Of a stretch of DNA of 64,000 bases, positions 1-7,449 are shown piece after piece (the stretch's first letter is position 1; the number at the start of each line of letters is the position of its first letter). The stretch is from Rhodobacteraceae bacterium S2214 (GTDB taxonomy: Bacteria; Pseudomonadota; Alphaproteobacteria; Rhodobacterales; Rhodobacteraceae). Under the pieces are notes generated by a model. The model ran no database searches and was not told where the DNA came from. It was given only the letters and a program-made list of their open reading frames with translations. Made by a program: the position numbers and the translations under genes. The stretch covers positions 842,001 through 906,000 of the forward strand of contig CP081161.1 in the NCBI GenBank assembly GCA_025141675.1, given 5' to 3'.

Positions 1-133
1 CGGACCCTTCGGTAGAGCCAAGCCCGCCTTTCGTGCTGTCACGACGGGTCGTGCCGCTCGACGCACAAGACGCATCGTAACGGGCCGCATCGCTGAGAAT
101 CGCGAGTTTCTTTTGGAGATCAAGTTGCGCCAT
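1..133 (-). CDS. Putative DNA modification/repair radical SAM protein, N-terminal fragment
   Basis: Only the first 44 codons lie inside the window, and the gene runs off its left edge. The protein starts MAQLDLQKKLAILSDAARYD and continues with an ASCASSGTTRRDS stretch and a GGLGSTEG motif. I recognise this as the conserved N-terminus of the radical-SAM family that is usually found beside a uracil-DNA-glycosylase-like partner. The cluster-binding CxxxCxxC motif would lie further in and is not visible. The ATG at 133 was chosen because the family begins about here; an upstream in-frame ATG would add three residues. It is divergent from the tRNA-Ser remnant and is the last chromosomal gene before the island. 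Confidence 0.75.
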   Translation of the reverse strand, partial: MAQLDLQKKLAILSDAARYDASCASSGTTRRDSTKGGLGSTEGS

Positions 134-457
134 TTGTTCATGTTATGTTCTCGTCGCGTGGAGGGCAAGAACAAGAACGCAGGCGAGGCAATTTAGCACA
201 GTCAATTCAAACGGATCTGGGTGGCTTGGCGGCCTGCGCCGCTGGCCGCCACGTTGCACAATTTGCTAACGGGCGTGCGCGTCATTCACACTGACTTCCC
301 GACATCACCAGTGCACGGCTTGTGCATAGGTTGTGCACGCAAATCACACGCCAGATCGTGGCCGTTAACGGTTTAACATCACAACGAAGTATGCGGCGTC
401 ACACTTTCTTCCCAAAGCCCCTTGCCCCCTTCGATCCACGCAGCTAAACGGGTCAAC
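134..457. other. Intergenic region upstream of the tRNA-Ser remnant
   Basis: I see no gene here. It must hold the promoters for the leftward radical SAM gene and for the original tRNA-Ser. Three GTGCA-type words lie at about 311-340, roughly 120-150 bp upstream of the truncated tRNA. A similar GTGCAC cluster lies at a comparable distance upstream of the intact tRNA-Ser (about 7210-7273). Confidence 0.6.
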
Positions 458-509
458 GGAGACGTGGCCGAGTGGTCGAAGGCGCTCCCCTGCTAAGGAA
501 GTAGGGCCG
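458..509 (+). pseudogene. 5' half of tRNA-Ser(GCU), attachment-site remnant
   Basis: The sequence matches the intact tRNA-Ser at 7360-7449 exactly from two bases upstream of the tRNA through the anticodon arm: 43 identical bases, 456-498 versus 7358-7400. It then matches with two mismatches to 509 and diverges. The acceptor 5' strand, D arm and GCU anticodon (492-494) are present. The T arm and acceptor 3' strand are replaced by unrelated AT-rich DNA, so this copy cannot make a tRNA. I read it as the left junction (attL) of an element that recombined inside the anticodon region. Confidence 0.88.
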
Positions 510-620
510 ATCCTACCCCCTTGAAATCATTAACATAATCAGGGTTTTTAAAACCGTGTGTTCAAAATGTGAACGTTTTGAATGTGCGTTTTCCATTGTT
601 TTCAATGACTTATCGATATG

Positions 621-640
621 TGCCAGCTTAGCTGACACTT
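621..640 (+). repeat. Left copy of an end repeat with GTCAG/CTGAC symmetry
   Basis: The 20 bases at 621-640 match the site at 7158-7177 at all but two positions (TGYCAGCTTAGSTGACACTT). A third, looser copy is at 7191-7211. The site sits about 110 bp inside the left tRNA junction; the right copies are 150-200 bp inside the right junction. Position and partial palindromy suggest integrase arm-type or excisionase binding sites. That role is inferred. Confidence 0.6.
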
Positions 641-684
641 CATCGAAAAGCAATTTTTTCTAGATTTTTGGCCAGAAAGAATAG

Positions 685-768
685 CATCGAAAGGGTTGAA
701 AACTACTCCCTTAAACGGGCACATGAGGTCACAAAGAGTGACATCGAAAGGGTGCGAACTACTCCCTT
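685..768 (+). repeat. Two tandem hairpin-forming repeat units
   Basis: Unit 1 (685-712) and unit 2 (742-768) share CATCGAAAGGGT, then 3-4 variable bases, then AACTACTCCCTT. Within each unit AAGGG pairs with CCCTT to form a short stem. The units lie 57 bp apart, with a GTCAC/GTGAC inverted repeat overlapping the start of the second. Function is unknown; protein-binding sites of the element are the simplest reading. Confidence 0.6.
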
Positions 769-1248
769 GGTTAGGGAAATTTTCTCCATATTAAATACGT
801 CTAAAGTTAATCTGAGTAGGGAGCCGGGGGCCCGATCTGTGGCTGCTTAAATACCTGCCTTTGCGGATACAATAGATCGTAAACCCCGTGCATTCATGCC
901 GCACGCTGCGGTAAAGGTGAGGTCTGATATCGATCGTTTTGCCAGCGCTAGCATGACCTTCGCTACTCTTCGGCAAAGCTTGTAAAGATAGGCTAGTAGC
1001 CGAGTTGGGCGGACAGCAGACTTTCGCTGCGCATGAGCCGGTGAAGTGGTAACACTCGATAGCGGACATAGGAATGCTTTCTGGTTTTGCCTGATCGTAA
1101 CAGACATGCAGCATTGGTTTTAATCCTCGGCCATGCACAGACACTGGTTCGATGCTCAAAAGTCGCTTGGAGCAGTTATTACAACAGAAACCATCGAAAC
1201 AACCTTTGGGAGAATGTTGTGCGTGACTTTGATGGAAAATGAGGACTA

Positions 1249-2067
1249 GTGTCGCTGAAAAGCTATTTACGCAAAGCTAAACGACAATTTCAGGTGGTAC
1301 AATTTTTGTCAAACGAACGAAAAAAGCTGTCACCCGCGCAGGAACTCGCTCTAATATCACAAGTTGATCGCGTGTGCCCACTGGACGCGGAGCCGCTCTT
1401 TCACAAGAAGGGTACACGTTCGTACAAGAGCTACGAAATCGCTCACATTTACCCACTAAACCCTACACCCGATGAAGAACGTCTTTTGCAAAATGAAGAG
1501 CGTCTTGGAATAGACCTCAATGATGAAGACAACCTTATCCCGCTTTGTACCATCTGCCATGGTAAGTTCGACAAGCCTAGGACGATTGAGGGATATCAGG
1601 AACTTGTTGCCATAAAAAAGAAGGCCATCGAACGAAGCGGTCAAGAGGAATTATGGAAAACGAACCCTATCAAGGAAAGCATACTAAAAATCGTTGATGC
1701 CATTTATGCCGATGCTGACGAAGGCATTGAAGCAGAAATTACCTTCACTTCCATGAAGGTTGACGAGAAACTCAACGACACTATTTCCAGGCCGACGCGG
1801 CGGAAAATCAAGAACAACGTAACCGACTACTACACGTTCATCAGAGAAAAATTGGTACTGCTAGACAAGGCGGGTGACTGCACTTCCGAAATAATTTCGA
1901 ACCAAATAAAGGGTTTTTACCTCATTCAAAAAGGAGACGGTATCAGCCAGCAAGCTGCGTTTGACAACATTGTCAAATGGCTCAACGCCAAAACAAAGGC
2001 AGATTCCAATGATGCAGCGGAAATCATCACCTCATTCTTTATCCAAAATTGCGAAGTCTTCGAATGA
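1249..2067 (+). CDS. HNH-endonuclease effector of a predicted ABC-three-component (ABC-3C) system
   Basis: This 272-residue protein probably cleaves nucleic acid. An HNH-type core is visible: a Cys at residue 43, EIAHIYPLN with His66, Asn95 in the NLIPLC segment, and CTICH with Cys100, Cys103 and His104. The C-terminal half (about 140-272) is charged and helical and I do not recognise it alone. Its position matches the C-terminal domain that carries effectors in ABC-3C systems. The start is a GTG with GAGGA six bases upstream. The stop overlaps the start of the next gene (ATGA), and a DUF2326-type ABC ATPase follows, so the three genes should be co-translated. AAA, ATA and AAT codons are frequent, unlike the flanking chromosome, which points to transfer. 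The HNH call is good; the ABC-3C assignment rests on context. Confidence 0.75.
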   Translation: MSLKSYLRKAKRQFQVVQFLSNERKKLSPAQELALISQVDRVCPLDAEPLFHKKGTRSYKSYEIAHIYPLNPTPDEERLLQNEERLGIDLNDEDNLIPLCTICHGKFDKPRTIEGYQELVAIKKKAIERSGQEELWKTNPIKESILKIVDAIYADADEGIEAEITFTSMKVDEKLNDTISRPTRRKIKNNVTDYYTFIREKLVLLDKAGDCTSEIISNQIKGFYLIQKGDGISQQAAFDNIVKWLNAKTKADSNDAAEIITSFFIQNCEVFE

Positions 2068-2288
2068 TTTGCCCTGATAAATTCACGTCCATAGATGACT
2101 CAGTATTAAGCAAATCTACAAAACTGCTTATGGAAGTTGGCACCCAAGTAACAGTTGGCCAGTTGCGCTCAGAAACAGAAAAGTACTTTCCTGACGTCGC
2201 GGACTTCATCTTAGCATTGGACACACTCTTTGCGCTTGGCAAAATCGACTTCAACGATAGTACGGGGATGATTACTTATGTTGACTGA
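2064..2288 (+). CDS. Small middle component of the ABC-3C system (MC6-like)
   Basis: This 74-residue protein links the HNH gene to the ATPase gene. Its pattern is an early CPDKF, a helical region, VTVGQLRSE, then FILALDTLFALGKIDF and a terminal glycine-containing strand. That resembles the 'middle component 6' type of ABC-3C systems: a short winged-helix-like protein with an ALDxLFxxGxIxF signature. I chose the ATG at 2064 because it overlaps the upstream stop codon (ATGA); a TTG five codons earlier is possible. Its 3' end overlaps the ATPase start by 11 bp, the tight packing expected of subunits of one complex. The family call is from recalled pattern only. Confidence 0.65.
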   Translation: MICPDKFTSIDDSVLSKSTKLLMEVGTQVTVGQLRSETEKYFPDVADFILALDTLFALGKIDFNDSTGMITYVD

Positions 2289-3885
2289 GATTCACTGTAA
2301 GAAGTTTAAAACCGAAACCATCAAGTTTCATGCGGGTTTAAACGTAGTGCTAGGTGATCATGCCGCAACTAACTCTATCGGGAAGTCTAATCTATTGATG
2401 GTTCTCGATTTCGCCTTCGGAGGGGACAGTTTCCTCCAACATAACAGTGACGTACCCAAAGCGTTGGGGCATCATGATTACCAATTTCGGTTCAAGTTTG
2501 GAGCGAAGCATGTTCACTTTATCCGAAACACAGACACACCCGATCTGGTCCTCCAAATAGCTGAGGATTCGGAAGAAGAGACCCCTATATCAATTGAGGA
2601 CTATCGAGCTTTCTTAAAGGCGGCATACTCTTTGGACGATGTGAAGCTGACCTTTAGGGCTATTACTTCTCTGTTTTCTCGAATATGGGGCAAAGACAAT
2701 TTGGATGTTAAGCAACCGCTACATTCACATATTAAACAGACATCCGCCACTCGGATTGATTACCTAATAAAGCTCTACAATAAGTATGATGATATTGACG
2801 CTTTGTCAGATTCAGTAAAGACGCTGGCTGATAGGAAAAAGTCGGTCACAAGCGCGTACAAACAAAACCTAATCCCCAAAAGCACTACGAGAGAATACAA
2901 GGAAAACCTAAAATCGTTGTCGGAGATCGATACCGAAATAAAGGAAATCAAAAACAATTTGGCCAAATATGCGGTCAGCATTGGTGAAATCGTGAACCGT
3001 AAGGTCTTTGAGCTAAAGGAAACCAGAGATGTGCTGATAGGGGAAAGGGATAAAGTCTCCGTCAATCTCTCGAGGGTGAAACGAGACCTGAACAAAAACA
3101 AATATATAAAAAGTAAAGCGTTCAAGAATCTCGAAAAATTCTTCCCCGAAGCAGACTTCGATAGGTTTGGTCAAATCGAGCACTTCCACTCAAAGATTGC
3201 GAGCATCCTTCGAGACGAACTTAGGGCCAGCGAAAAAGAACTAACCATGTCTCTCCAAGAGTTGGAAAGTGCTGTTGGTTCCGTCGATCTGGAGATCAGT
3301 GACGCGCTTGGCGATATCGACGAACCGACGGCCATCGTAGACAGAGTCCACGAACTCGCGGTTCGGCGCAGTAACGCGAAGAGAAGGATCGACTATTTTG
3401 AAACTGATAAAGATGTAACTGGCAATTTGCGCGATGATCGATTGCGCCTAGCTGAACTCAGGAACTCAATCTCGGCGCATATCTCAAACATCATAAACAA
3501 CAAGATTCGAAAACTGGTAGATGTTGTCTATGACGAGCACAGAACAAGTCCGAAGTTGGAAATAAATAATAATAGCTACAGCTTCTCGGCTGTTGAAGAC
3601 ACTGGAACGGGGAAAGCCTATTCCAACTTAGTCCTGCTGGATCTGGCAATTCTACAAACTACCGTGCTCCCCTTCGTAATCCATGACTCTGTGCTTTTTA
3701 AGAACATTGAGAACGAGGCAGTGGCCCAACTTATAAAGCTATACATGTCGTTTGACCGTCAGACATTTATTGCGATTGATGAGATACAAAAATACGGGGC
3801 AAATACTGAGAAAGTATTGATAAACCAAAGGGTTATTGAGCTTTCCAATGAAAACCAACTATACATAAAGGATTGGAGAGGTTAG
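2278..3885 (+). CDS. DUF2326-type coiled-coil ABC ATPase of the ABC-3C system
   Basis: This 535-residue SMC/Rad50-like ATPase is the presumed sensor or motor of the defence cassette. The N-terminus has MLTEIHCKKFKTETIKF and then a P-loop at 26-37 (GDHAATNSIGKS). The middle (about 160-400) is long, charged and heptad-rich, as expected of a coiled coil. The C-terminus carries NLVLLDLA, a hydrophobic strand ending FVIHDS, and TFIAIDE, which fit the signature and Walker B regions of DUF2326 proteins. It overlaps the middle component by 11 bp and is the last gene of the rightward cassette. Codon use is AT-rich. Known family behaviour: such ATPases pair with a middle component and an effector-bearing protein. 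Antiphage activity here is inferred. Confidence 0.8.
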   Translation: MLTEIHCKKFKTETIKFHAGLNVVLGDHAATNSIGKSNLLMVLDFAFGGDSFLQHNSDVPKALGHHDYQFRFKFGAKHVHFIRNTDTPDLVLQIAEDSEEETPISIEDYRAFLKAAYSLDDVKLTFRAITSLFSRIWGKDNLDVKQPLHSHIKQTSATRIDYLIKLYNKYDDIDALSDSVKTLADRKKSVTSAYKQNLIPKSTTREYKENLKSLSEIDTEIKEIKNNLAKYAVSIGEIVNRKVFELKETRDVLIGERDKVSVNLSRVKRDLNKNKYIKSKAFKNLEKFFPEADFDRFGQIEHFHSKIASILRDELRASEKELTMSLQELESAVGSVDLEISDALGDIDEPTAIVDRVHELAVRRSNAKRRIDYFETDKDVTGNLRDDRLRLAELRNSISAHISNIINNKIRKLVDVVYDEHRTSPKLEINNNSYSFSAVEDTGTGKAYSNLVLLDLAILQTTVLPFVIHDSVLFKNIENEAVAQLIKLYMSFDRQTFIAIDEIQKYGANTEKVLINQRVIELSNENQLYIKDWRG

Positions 3886-3979
3886 CGACAATGCGTAGGC
3901 TATTTGAACGTCCCCTATGGCGGGTTGCACTGCGGTATTGATGACCCCACCGAGCGGCAGCTCTGGGCCGACTGCGCGG

Positions 3980-4588
3980 TTATCGAATTCGATGGGTTTC
4001 AAGAGCACGACCGGTGACATTCTGGTAGAAACTTTGAAGCGTTTTTTCGCAATCGGCGATCTCTTTTTTGGCGTGGTCCGCGAAGCCTTCGAGAAATCCT
4101 CGATCATTGTTTTTGGACAAAATCTCGATCATCGACGTGCACACGTGATCAAGCTCTTTGATCGCATCGTTTACGTTGAGTGCCTCGTCGAAGATCGCCT
4201 CATCGATCTCGCCGAGCACCAGCAAGTTTGCCGATAGTACTTCGGAGTACACCTTACCGATAGGAAATTGAGAAGCCATTTCGCCGTCTTCTTCACGCCG
4301 AACGTAACGTTCGCCAAGAGCGCTGACTTGGATTGAGATTTTTGAATTGGCCTCGACTAAATGCCGTTCGATTTGAAAAATGCCGTCCCGCAACCTCTTG
4401 ATAGCCCAATTGTTCCGTTCAATCTCGTCGGCAATGAGCCGCCGGACCGCTTGCCGCTTTCTGGAATTTGCCTTCCGTCGTCGGTTGGCTTCGATTCCTT
4501 CCTTCACGCCGAACAGAATGATCGCAGCAACAACTGTAACTGGTAGTAAACGGCCAGCGCCGATTATGTGATCAAGTATCTGTTCCAT
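3980..4588 (-). CDS. Hypothetical membrane-anchored coiled-coil protein
   Basis: I do not recognise this 202-residue protein. It starts MEQILDHIIGAG and has one hydrophobic segment at about 13-28 (LLPVTVVAAIILFGVK). A basic stretch follows (NRRRKANSRKRQAVRR), so the positive-inside rule puts the long helical remainder in the cytoplasm. The rest is charged and contains heptad-like runs. The gene is convergent with the ABC-3C ATPase gene, 94 bp away, and is followed by the integrase on the same strand. It could be an accessory defence gene or a separate passenger; nothing in the sequence decides. Confidence 0.6.
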   Translation of the reverse strand: MEQILDHIIGAGRLLPVTVVAAIILFGVKEGIEANRRRKANSRKRQAVRRLIADEIERNNWAIKRLRDGIFQIERHLVEANSKISIQVSALGERYVRREEDGEMASQFPIGKVYSEVLSANLLVLGEIDEAIFDEALNVNDAIKELDHVCTSMIEILSKNNDRGFLEGFADHAKKEIADCEKTLQSFYQNVTGRALETHRIR

Positions 4589-4691
4589 GTTTTCCTATTT
4601 TCAGCTCTGGATGGACGCACGAGCATTTAGAAAACCCGCGGCCATGATGTTTGCTGTCGTCCAAGAAGAACTACGCCATTAGCGGTCTATA

Positions 4692-4733
4692 GCGAGCGTT
4701 GACGGCCTACGAAAGCTTAGACGCTCGCCTTTT
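4692..4733 (+). terminator. Hairpin with T-run in the gap upstream of the membrane protein
   Basis: GCGAGCGT (4692-4699) pairs with ACGCTCGC (4721-4728), and CTTTT follows. The loop is long (21 bases). It is oriented rightward, but no rightward gene lies directly upstream, so it may be a decayed repeat rather than a working terminator. The 4589-4804 gap holds nothing else I can name. Confidence 0.3.
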
Positions 4734-4804
4734 GTTCGAACGGCTGCTTTGGTGAACCGCATTGCAGCATGCGAAGGGTGACATGAGTGACGGCTTTGGG
4801 CCGT

Positions 4805-5806
4805 TCACTCAGGATCGCTCAATCCTTTCAGCACTTCTTCAAGCGCACTCCTTATTAACTCAGCCGCTTCACGTCCTTTTTCATCGGCGTGAATGTAGAC
4901 GTCCTGAACCATACGGGGGCTTTTCCATCGTCCCGCTCGCGCAATATCGTTTGATGTCCAGCCTGAATTGTTCAGCAGCGTCGCCATGCTATGCCGACCG
5001 GCTTGGTGCGGTGGAATGTACTCAATTCCCGCGTCATCGCAGATTTTCCGCCATATTCCGTGAACCCCGGAGTTGCCTTCGTACCCAAAAACATACGGAC
5101 GTGCATGGTCCAAACGGGCAATTTCGCAGGTCAGCGCTTTTGAAATAAGTGCGCTTTGGTACTCGCCATTCTTAGTAATCCCAAGGTTGGCGACGCAGTG
5201 TTCAAAATCAAAGTCCGCCCGCTTTAGCCGCGTGACCTCTCCAAGGCGTGCGCCCGTTTCGACCAAGAATGCGCATAGCGCTGCTAAATGGGGCAAGCCG
5301 CGAGCATGAGATGCCTTTTGGAACTTGATAATCCATTCTGGTGACGCGGTCCTGCGTTGGGGCTTTTCGACAGAAAATTTCTGAATTCTGATGTGTCTGC
5401 TGCCCGTCAACATGGCAGCATGGTTTATAATCGCACTGGTGACGCCGAGAACCTGACGATTTTTGGTACTCGCCTTTCTTCCCGGTAAAAGCTCATCTGC
5501 AGCGTTCCGGACGCAAAGTGGTGTAAAATCTGCAAGTCGTTTGTCTTTAAAGTGTGCTACCAGAGGATCAACGAAGCGGGCATTCGGCTTATCTCTTAAA
5601 TATAGTTCTGCGGCCTCGCGAAAGGTCATGCCACGCGTTTCGCCATCCATCATTTCTCTAAAGAGCTTCGCTTCAAGGTGTGCTCGTAGCTCTTTTGCGA
5701 TTTTATTATTGTCAGTTCCTAGGCTTTTCCTGACCTTCCAACCGCCGACTGATCCGACGGCGTAGTAATTTTTCAAACCTTTGGGTTTGCAGAGCCTTAA
5801 TCCCAT
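4805..5806 (-). CDS. Tyrosine recombinase / site-specific integrase of the island
   Basis: This 333-residue phage-type integrase should catalyse insertion and excision of the island at tRNA-Ser. Catalytic residues are visible: Arg187 (GARLGE), Lys212 (TKNGEY), His267 and Arg271 (PPHQAGRH), Trp294 in the usual His/Trp position, and nucleophile Tyr304 (QDVYIH). The N-terminal part (about 1-55) resembles an arm-binding domain, and 55-140 fits the core-binding SAM-like domain. The ATG at 5806 gives a normal length. The gene lies mid-island rather than beside an att site, about 1.6 kb from the intact tRNA. The matching 43-bp tRNA segments at 456 and 7358 are its likely att sites. Confidence 0.92.
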   Translation of the reverse strand: MGLRLCKPKGLKNYYAVGSVGGWKVRKSLGTDNNKIAKELRAHLEAKLFREMMDGETRGMTFREAAELYLRDKPNARFVDPLVAHFKDKRLADFTPLCVRNAADELLPGRKASTKNRQVLGVTSAIINHAAMLTGSRHIRIQKFSVEKPQRRTASPEWIIKFQKASHARGLPHLAALCAFLVETGARLGEVTRLKRADFDFEHCVANLGITKNGEYQSALISKALTCEIARLDHARPYVFGYEGNSGVHGIWRKICDDAGIEYIPPHQAGRHSMATLLNNSGWTSNDIARAGRWKSPRMVQDVYIHADEKGREAAELIRSALEEVLKGLSDPE

Positions 5807-6162
5807 CTTTTACAGCCTTCCTGAGTTACGTGTACCTGCGAGAGGTGCTGTAAGGATAAGAGGCAGTGCGGTGACAAGCTAGGTAAGAGTAAATGACAAA
5901 TGTCAGTCTAACTAACTGAGATTGTTGTCTGTTTTTTGATGTGAGGCGGGTTATATGGTTTGTACAGCGCGCGGTTAAATCGCGGCAAAACCCCTTGCCA
6001 GCGCGGACCGGGATCTAACCTGTTTGTGTGCGAAATCTCAATGGAACTGCGCGCCACTTTGAATTTCACGAACCGATCAAAGTGGTCATCGGAGCAACCA
6101 GTGGCGAATGTCGGGTTCGAGCCCAATTTACCGGATGCTGCGCTGCACTCCAATGGCGGCTA
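5807..6162. other. Intergenic stretch between the integrase and a hypothetical gene
   Basis: No gene is supported. It presumably contains the integrase promoter at its left end. The part around 6090-6160 looks like degenerate intergenic sequence of a kind I associate with roseobacter genomes, but I cannot name a defined repeat. Confidence 0.5.
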
Positions 6163-6921
6163 TCAGGATTGTGCCGCGAGGAAAGCCTCGTAGTCCTCAA
6201 TCCAACGCCTCTCGCACCATGCCAGTTCTCCGTACTTGGAGATTTGGGACAATTCAGTGTTTTCAGTAATCGCGCCTACCCAAGGTAATATTCTTTTTTC
6301 GACCAATCTCGTCATCGTTCGAAGTCGCTTTCTCACTGCTTCACAAGACTGGTCCCCGAAGGCGAAGTCGCTTGTCAACCATCGACCGGAGTTTTCAGGG
6401 CGGTAGTTCAGTCTGGGTTTCAAAAAGCCATCGAAGTCTTCAAAAGTCAGTTTTCTTGGGAAGTCATCTACGACTAGATTTTCGCTGTCAGGGTCATCGC
6501 TGCTTACCGGCCTAAGAAATGAATGACGAAAACAAATAGCTGTTCGCGCGAGCCCCGGGTGAGGCCATTTTCCATCAATTCGCTTGATCCAAAGGTCTCG
6601 GGTGCCTTTCAAATACCGAAGAGATTTCGTCCTTCGAACAAAATCGAAGCCCATTTCGACCAATGGACGGGCGAACCCCTGATCAAACAACTCGTTAAAC
6701 TCAATATGGTCCAAATGAATACCGTTTTGTGCTCCACACCCCGTCGAGCTTAGCAGACATTCAAGAACAGGCAACGAATGGCAACTAAGCCCGCGTTTCG
6801 GACGTGAACCCTCGAGCGAGCTAATGTCCGTTACTCCATAACTATAAAGTCTTAGTAGGACTCGGCGGCAGCTCTTTAGGGGTCGACTCATCAATTGGCT
6901 GGGAGTTTGCAGTCGCAACAA
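6163..6921 (-). CDS. Hypothetical island protein, weakly DUF4304-like
   Basis: The reading frame gives up to 252 residues from a TTG at 6921 or 242 from an ATG at 6891. The first 65 residues look poorly coding, rich in Ser, Cys and Arg. The convincing protein begins near LDHIEFNELFDQGF. After that, a helix ending LVEMGFDFVRRTKSLRYL, a DLWIKRI strand and later strands loosely resemble DUF4304 proteins, which are small proteins of unknown role often found near immunity or defence genes. The C-terminal part is helical (AWCERRWIEDYEAFLA). It lies alone on the minus strand between the integrase and the right end of the island. The start is uncertain and no function can be assigned. Confidence 0.5.
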   Translation of the reverse strand: MLRLQTPSQLMSRPLKSCRRVLLRLYSYGVTDISSLEGSRPKRGLSCHSLPVLECLLSSTGCGAQNGIHLDHIEFNELFDQGFARPLVEMGFDFVRRTKSLRYLKGTRDLWIKRIDGKWPHPGLARTAICFRHSFLRPVSSDDPDSENLVVDDFPRKLTFEDFDGFLKPRLNYRPENSGRWLTSDFAFGDQSCEAVRKRLRTMTRLVEKRILPWVGAITENTELSQISKYGELAWCERRWIEDYEAFLAAQS

Positions 6922-7157
6922 TGGTCTGATTTGCGAAGGGTCCGGAGTGCGAATGACAAGAACTTTTTTATGGTGATTTGAGACGTCGACGGTAACTACC
7001 TTTGATTTCTGACCGATCTATAGTGGCGGAAGTCGGACGGTAGATTTCGTGAGCTGAGCAGTGTGTTGGGCCAGAACGATTGCGGCAAATTGAACTGGTT
7101 ACATAGTCTCAAGCAGTAAAATCATGGGAAATTGCGCTAGTCTAGCTTACATCATCT

Positions 7158-7211
7158 TGTCAGCTTAGGTGACACTTTTCGCTGACATTCTGTCAGGCTA
7201 CGTGACAACTT
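7158..7211 (+). repeat. Right copies of the end repeat
   Basis: The site at 7158-7177 differs from 621-640 at two positions. A second site at 7191-7211 keeps TGTCAG, a TA step and GTGACA. A further GCTGACA lies between them at 7181. All are direct relative to the left copy. Two sites at one end and one at the other fit an integrase arm-site arrangement, but a regulator operator is also possible. Confidence 0.55.
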
Positions 7212-7273
7212 GTGCACGTTATGTGCACATTTTGTGTACACCTGTCTGCACCTGTGTGCACCTGTGTGCACCT
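7209..7273 (+). repeat. GTGCAC-rich tandem repeat upstream of tRNA-Ser
   Basis: GTGCAC or GTGTAC occurs at about 7212, 7223 and 7234. The 10-bp unit CACCTGTGTG follows, imperfectly repeated to 7273. The cluster ends about 85 bp before the tRNA. Similar GTGCA words lie upstream of the truncated tRNA copy at 311-340. Confidence 0.5.
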
Positions 7274-7359
7274 CGGCTATTTTCGCTTACAAAATGTTAT
7301 TCGTCTGGAGGGCGTTTTTTCTCTTGTAGATAAGGGACATGACAACTATCACCGCCCAC

Positions 7360-7449
7360 GGAGACGTGGCCGAGTGGTCGAAGGCGCTCCCCTGCTAAGG
7401 GAGTAGGCCCGGAAGGGTCTCGAGGGTTCGAATCCCTTCGTCTCCGCCA
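7360..7449 (+). tRNA. serX: tRNA-Ser (anticodon GCU), intact
   Basis: This is a complete 90-nt class II tRNA with an encoded CCA end. GGAGACG (7360-7366) pairs with CGTCTCC (7439-7445). The D arm, an anticodon arm with GCT at 7394-7396, a long variable arm, and a T arm with GGTTCGAATCC are all present. It reads AGC/AGU codons. The first half is identical to the remnant at 458-498 and the last 14 bases are repeated at 9248-9261. Functional tRNA was therefore restored after insertions on both sides. Its upstream region is island-derived. The symbol is generic. Confidence 0.97.

Larger units (their letters stand above)
510..1248. other. Left end of the island: AT-rich, repeat-bearing, no convincing gene
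   Basis: No reading frame here looks like a gene. The stretch contains an inverted repeat, TTCAAAA-N8-TTTTGAA, at 561-582. It also holds a GTCAC/GTGAC inverted repeat at 728-742, the word CATCGAAA at 641, 685 and 742, and the hairpin units listed separately. These crowd within 250 bp of the tRNA junction, where tyrosine-integrase arm sites and excisionase sites are expected. From about 850 to 1200 I see only degenerate intergenic sequence. A GAGGA ribosome-binding site at 1241 belongs to the next gene. Confidence 0.6.
6922..7357. other. Right end of the first island module, repeat-rich, no gene
   Basis: I see no coding region. The stretch carries right-hand copies of the end repeat (7158-7177 and 7191-7211) and a GTGCAC/CACCTGTGTG repeat cluster (7209-7273). 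Some part of it must now serve as promoter of the intact tRNA-Ser, because integration separated the tRNA from its original upstream region. Confidence 0.55.

Noticed and set aside
668..850. 60-codon frame at the left island end
   Set aside because: It needs a TTG start without a ribosome-binding site and its only pattern comes from the tandem DNA repeats.
791..1159. 122-codon minus-strand frame upstream of the HNH gene
   Set aside because: No start signal, no recognisable motif, and amino acid composition typical of non-coding sequence.
3917..4237. Plus-strand frame opposite the membrane-protein gene
   Set aside because: The minus-strand frame has a membrane helix, positive-inside pattern and coiled coil; the plus frame has no such structure.
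7209..7273. CRISPR-like array upstream of tRNA-Ser
   Set aside because: The repeats are 6-10 bp with almost no spacers, and no cas genes are present in the window.
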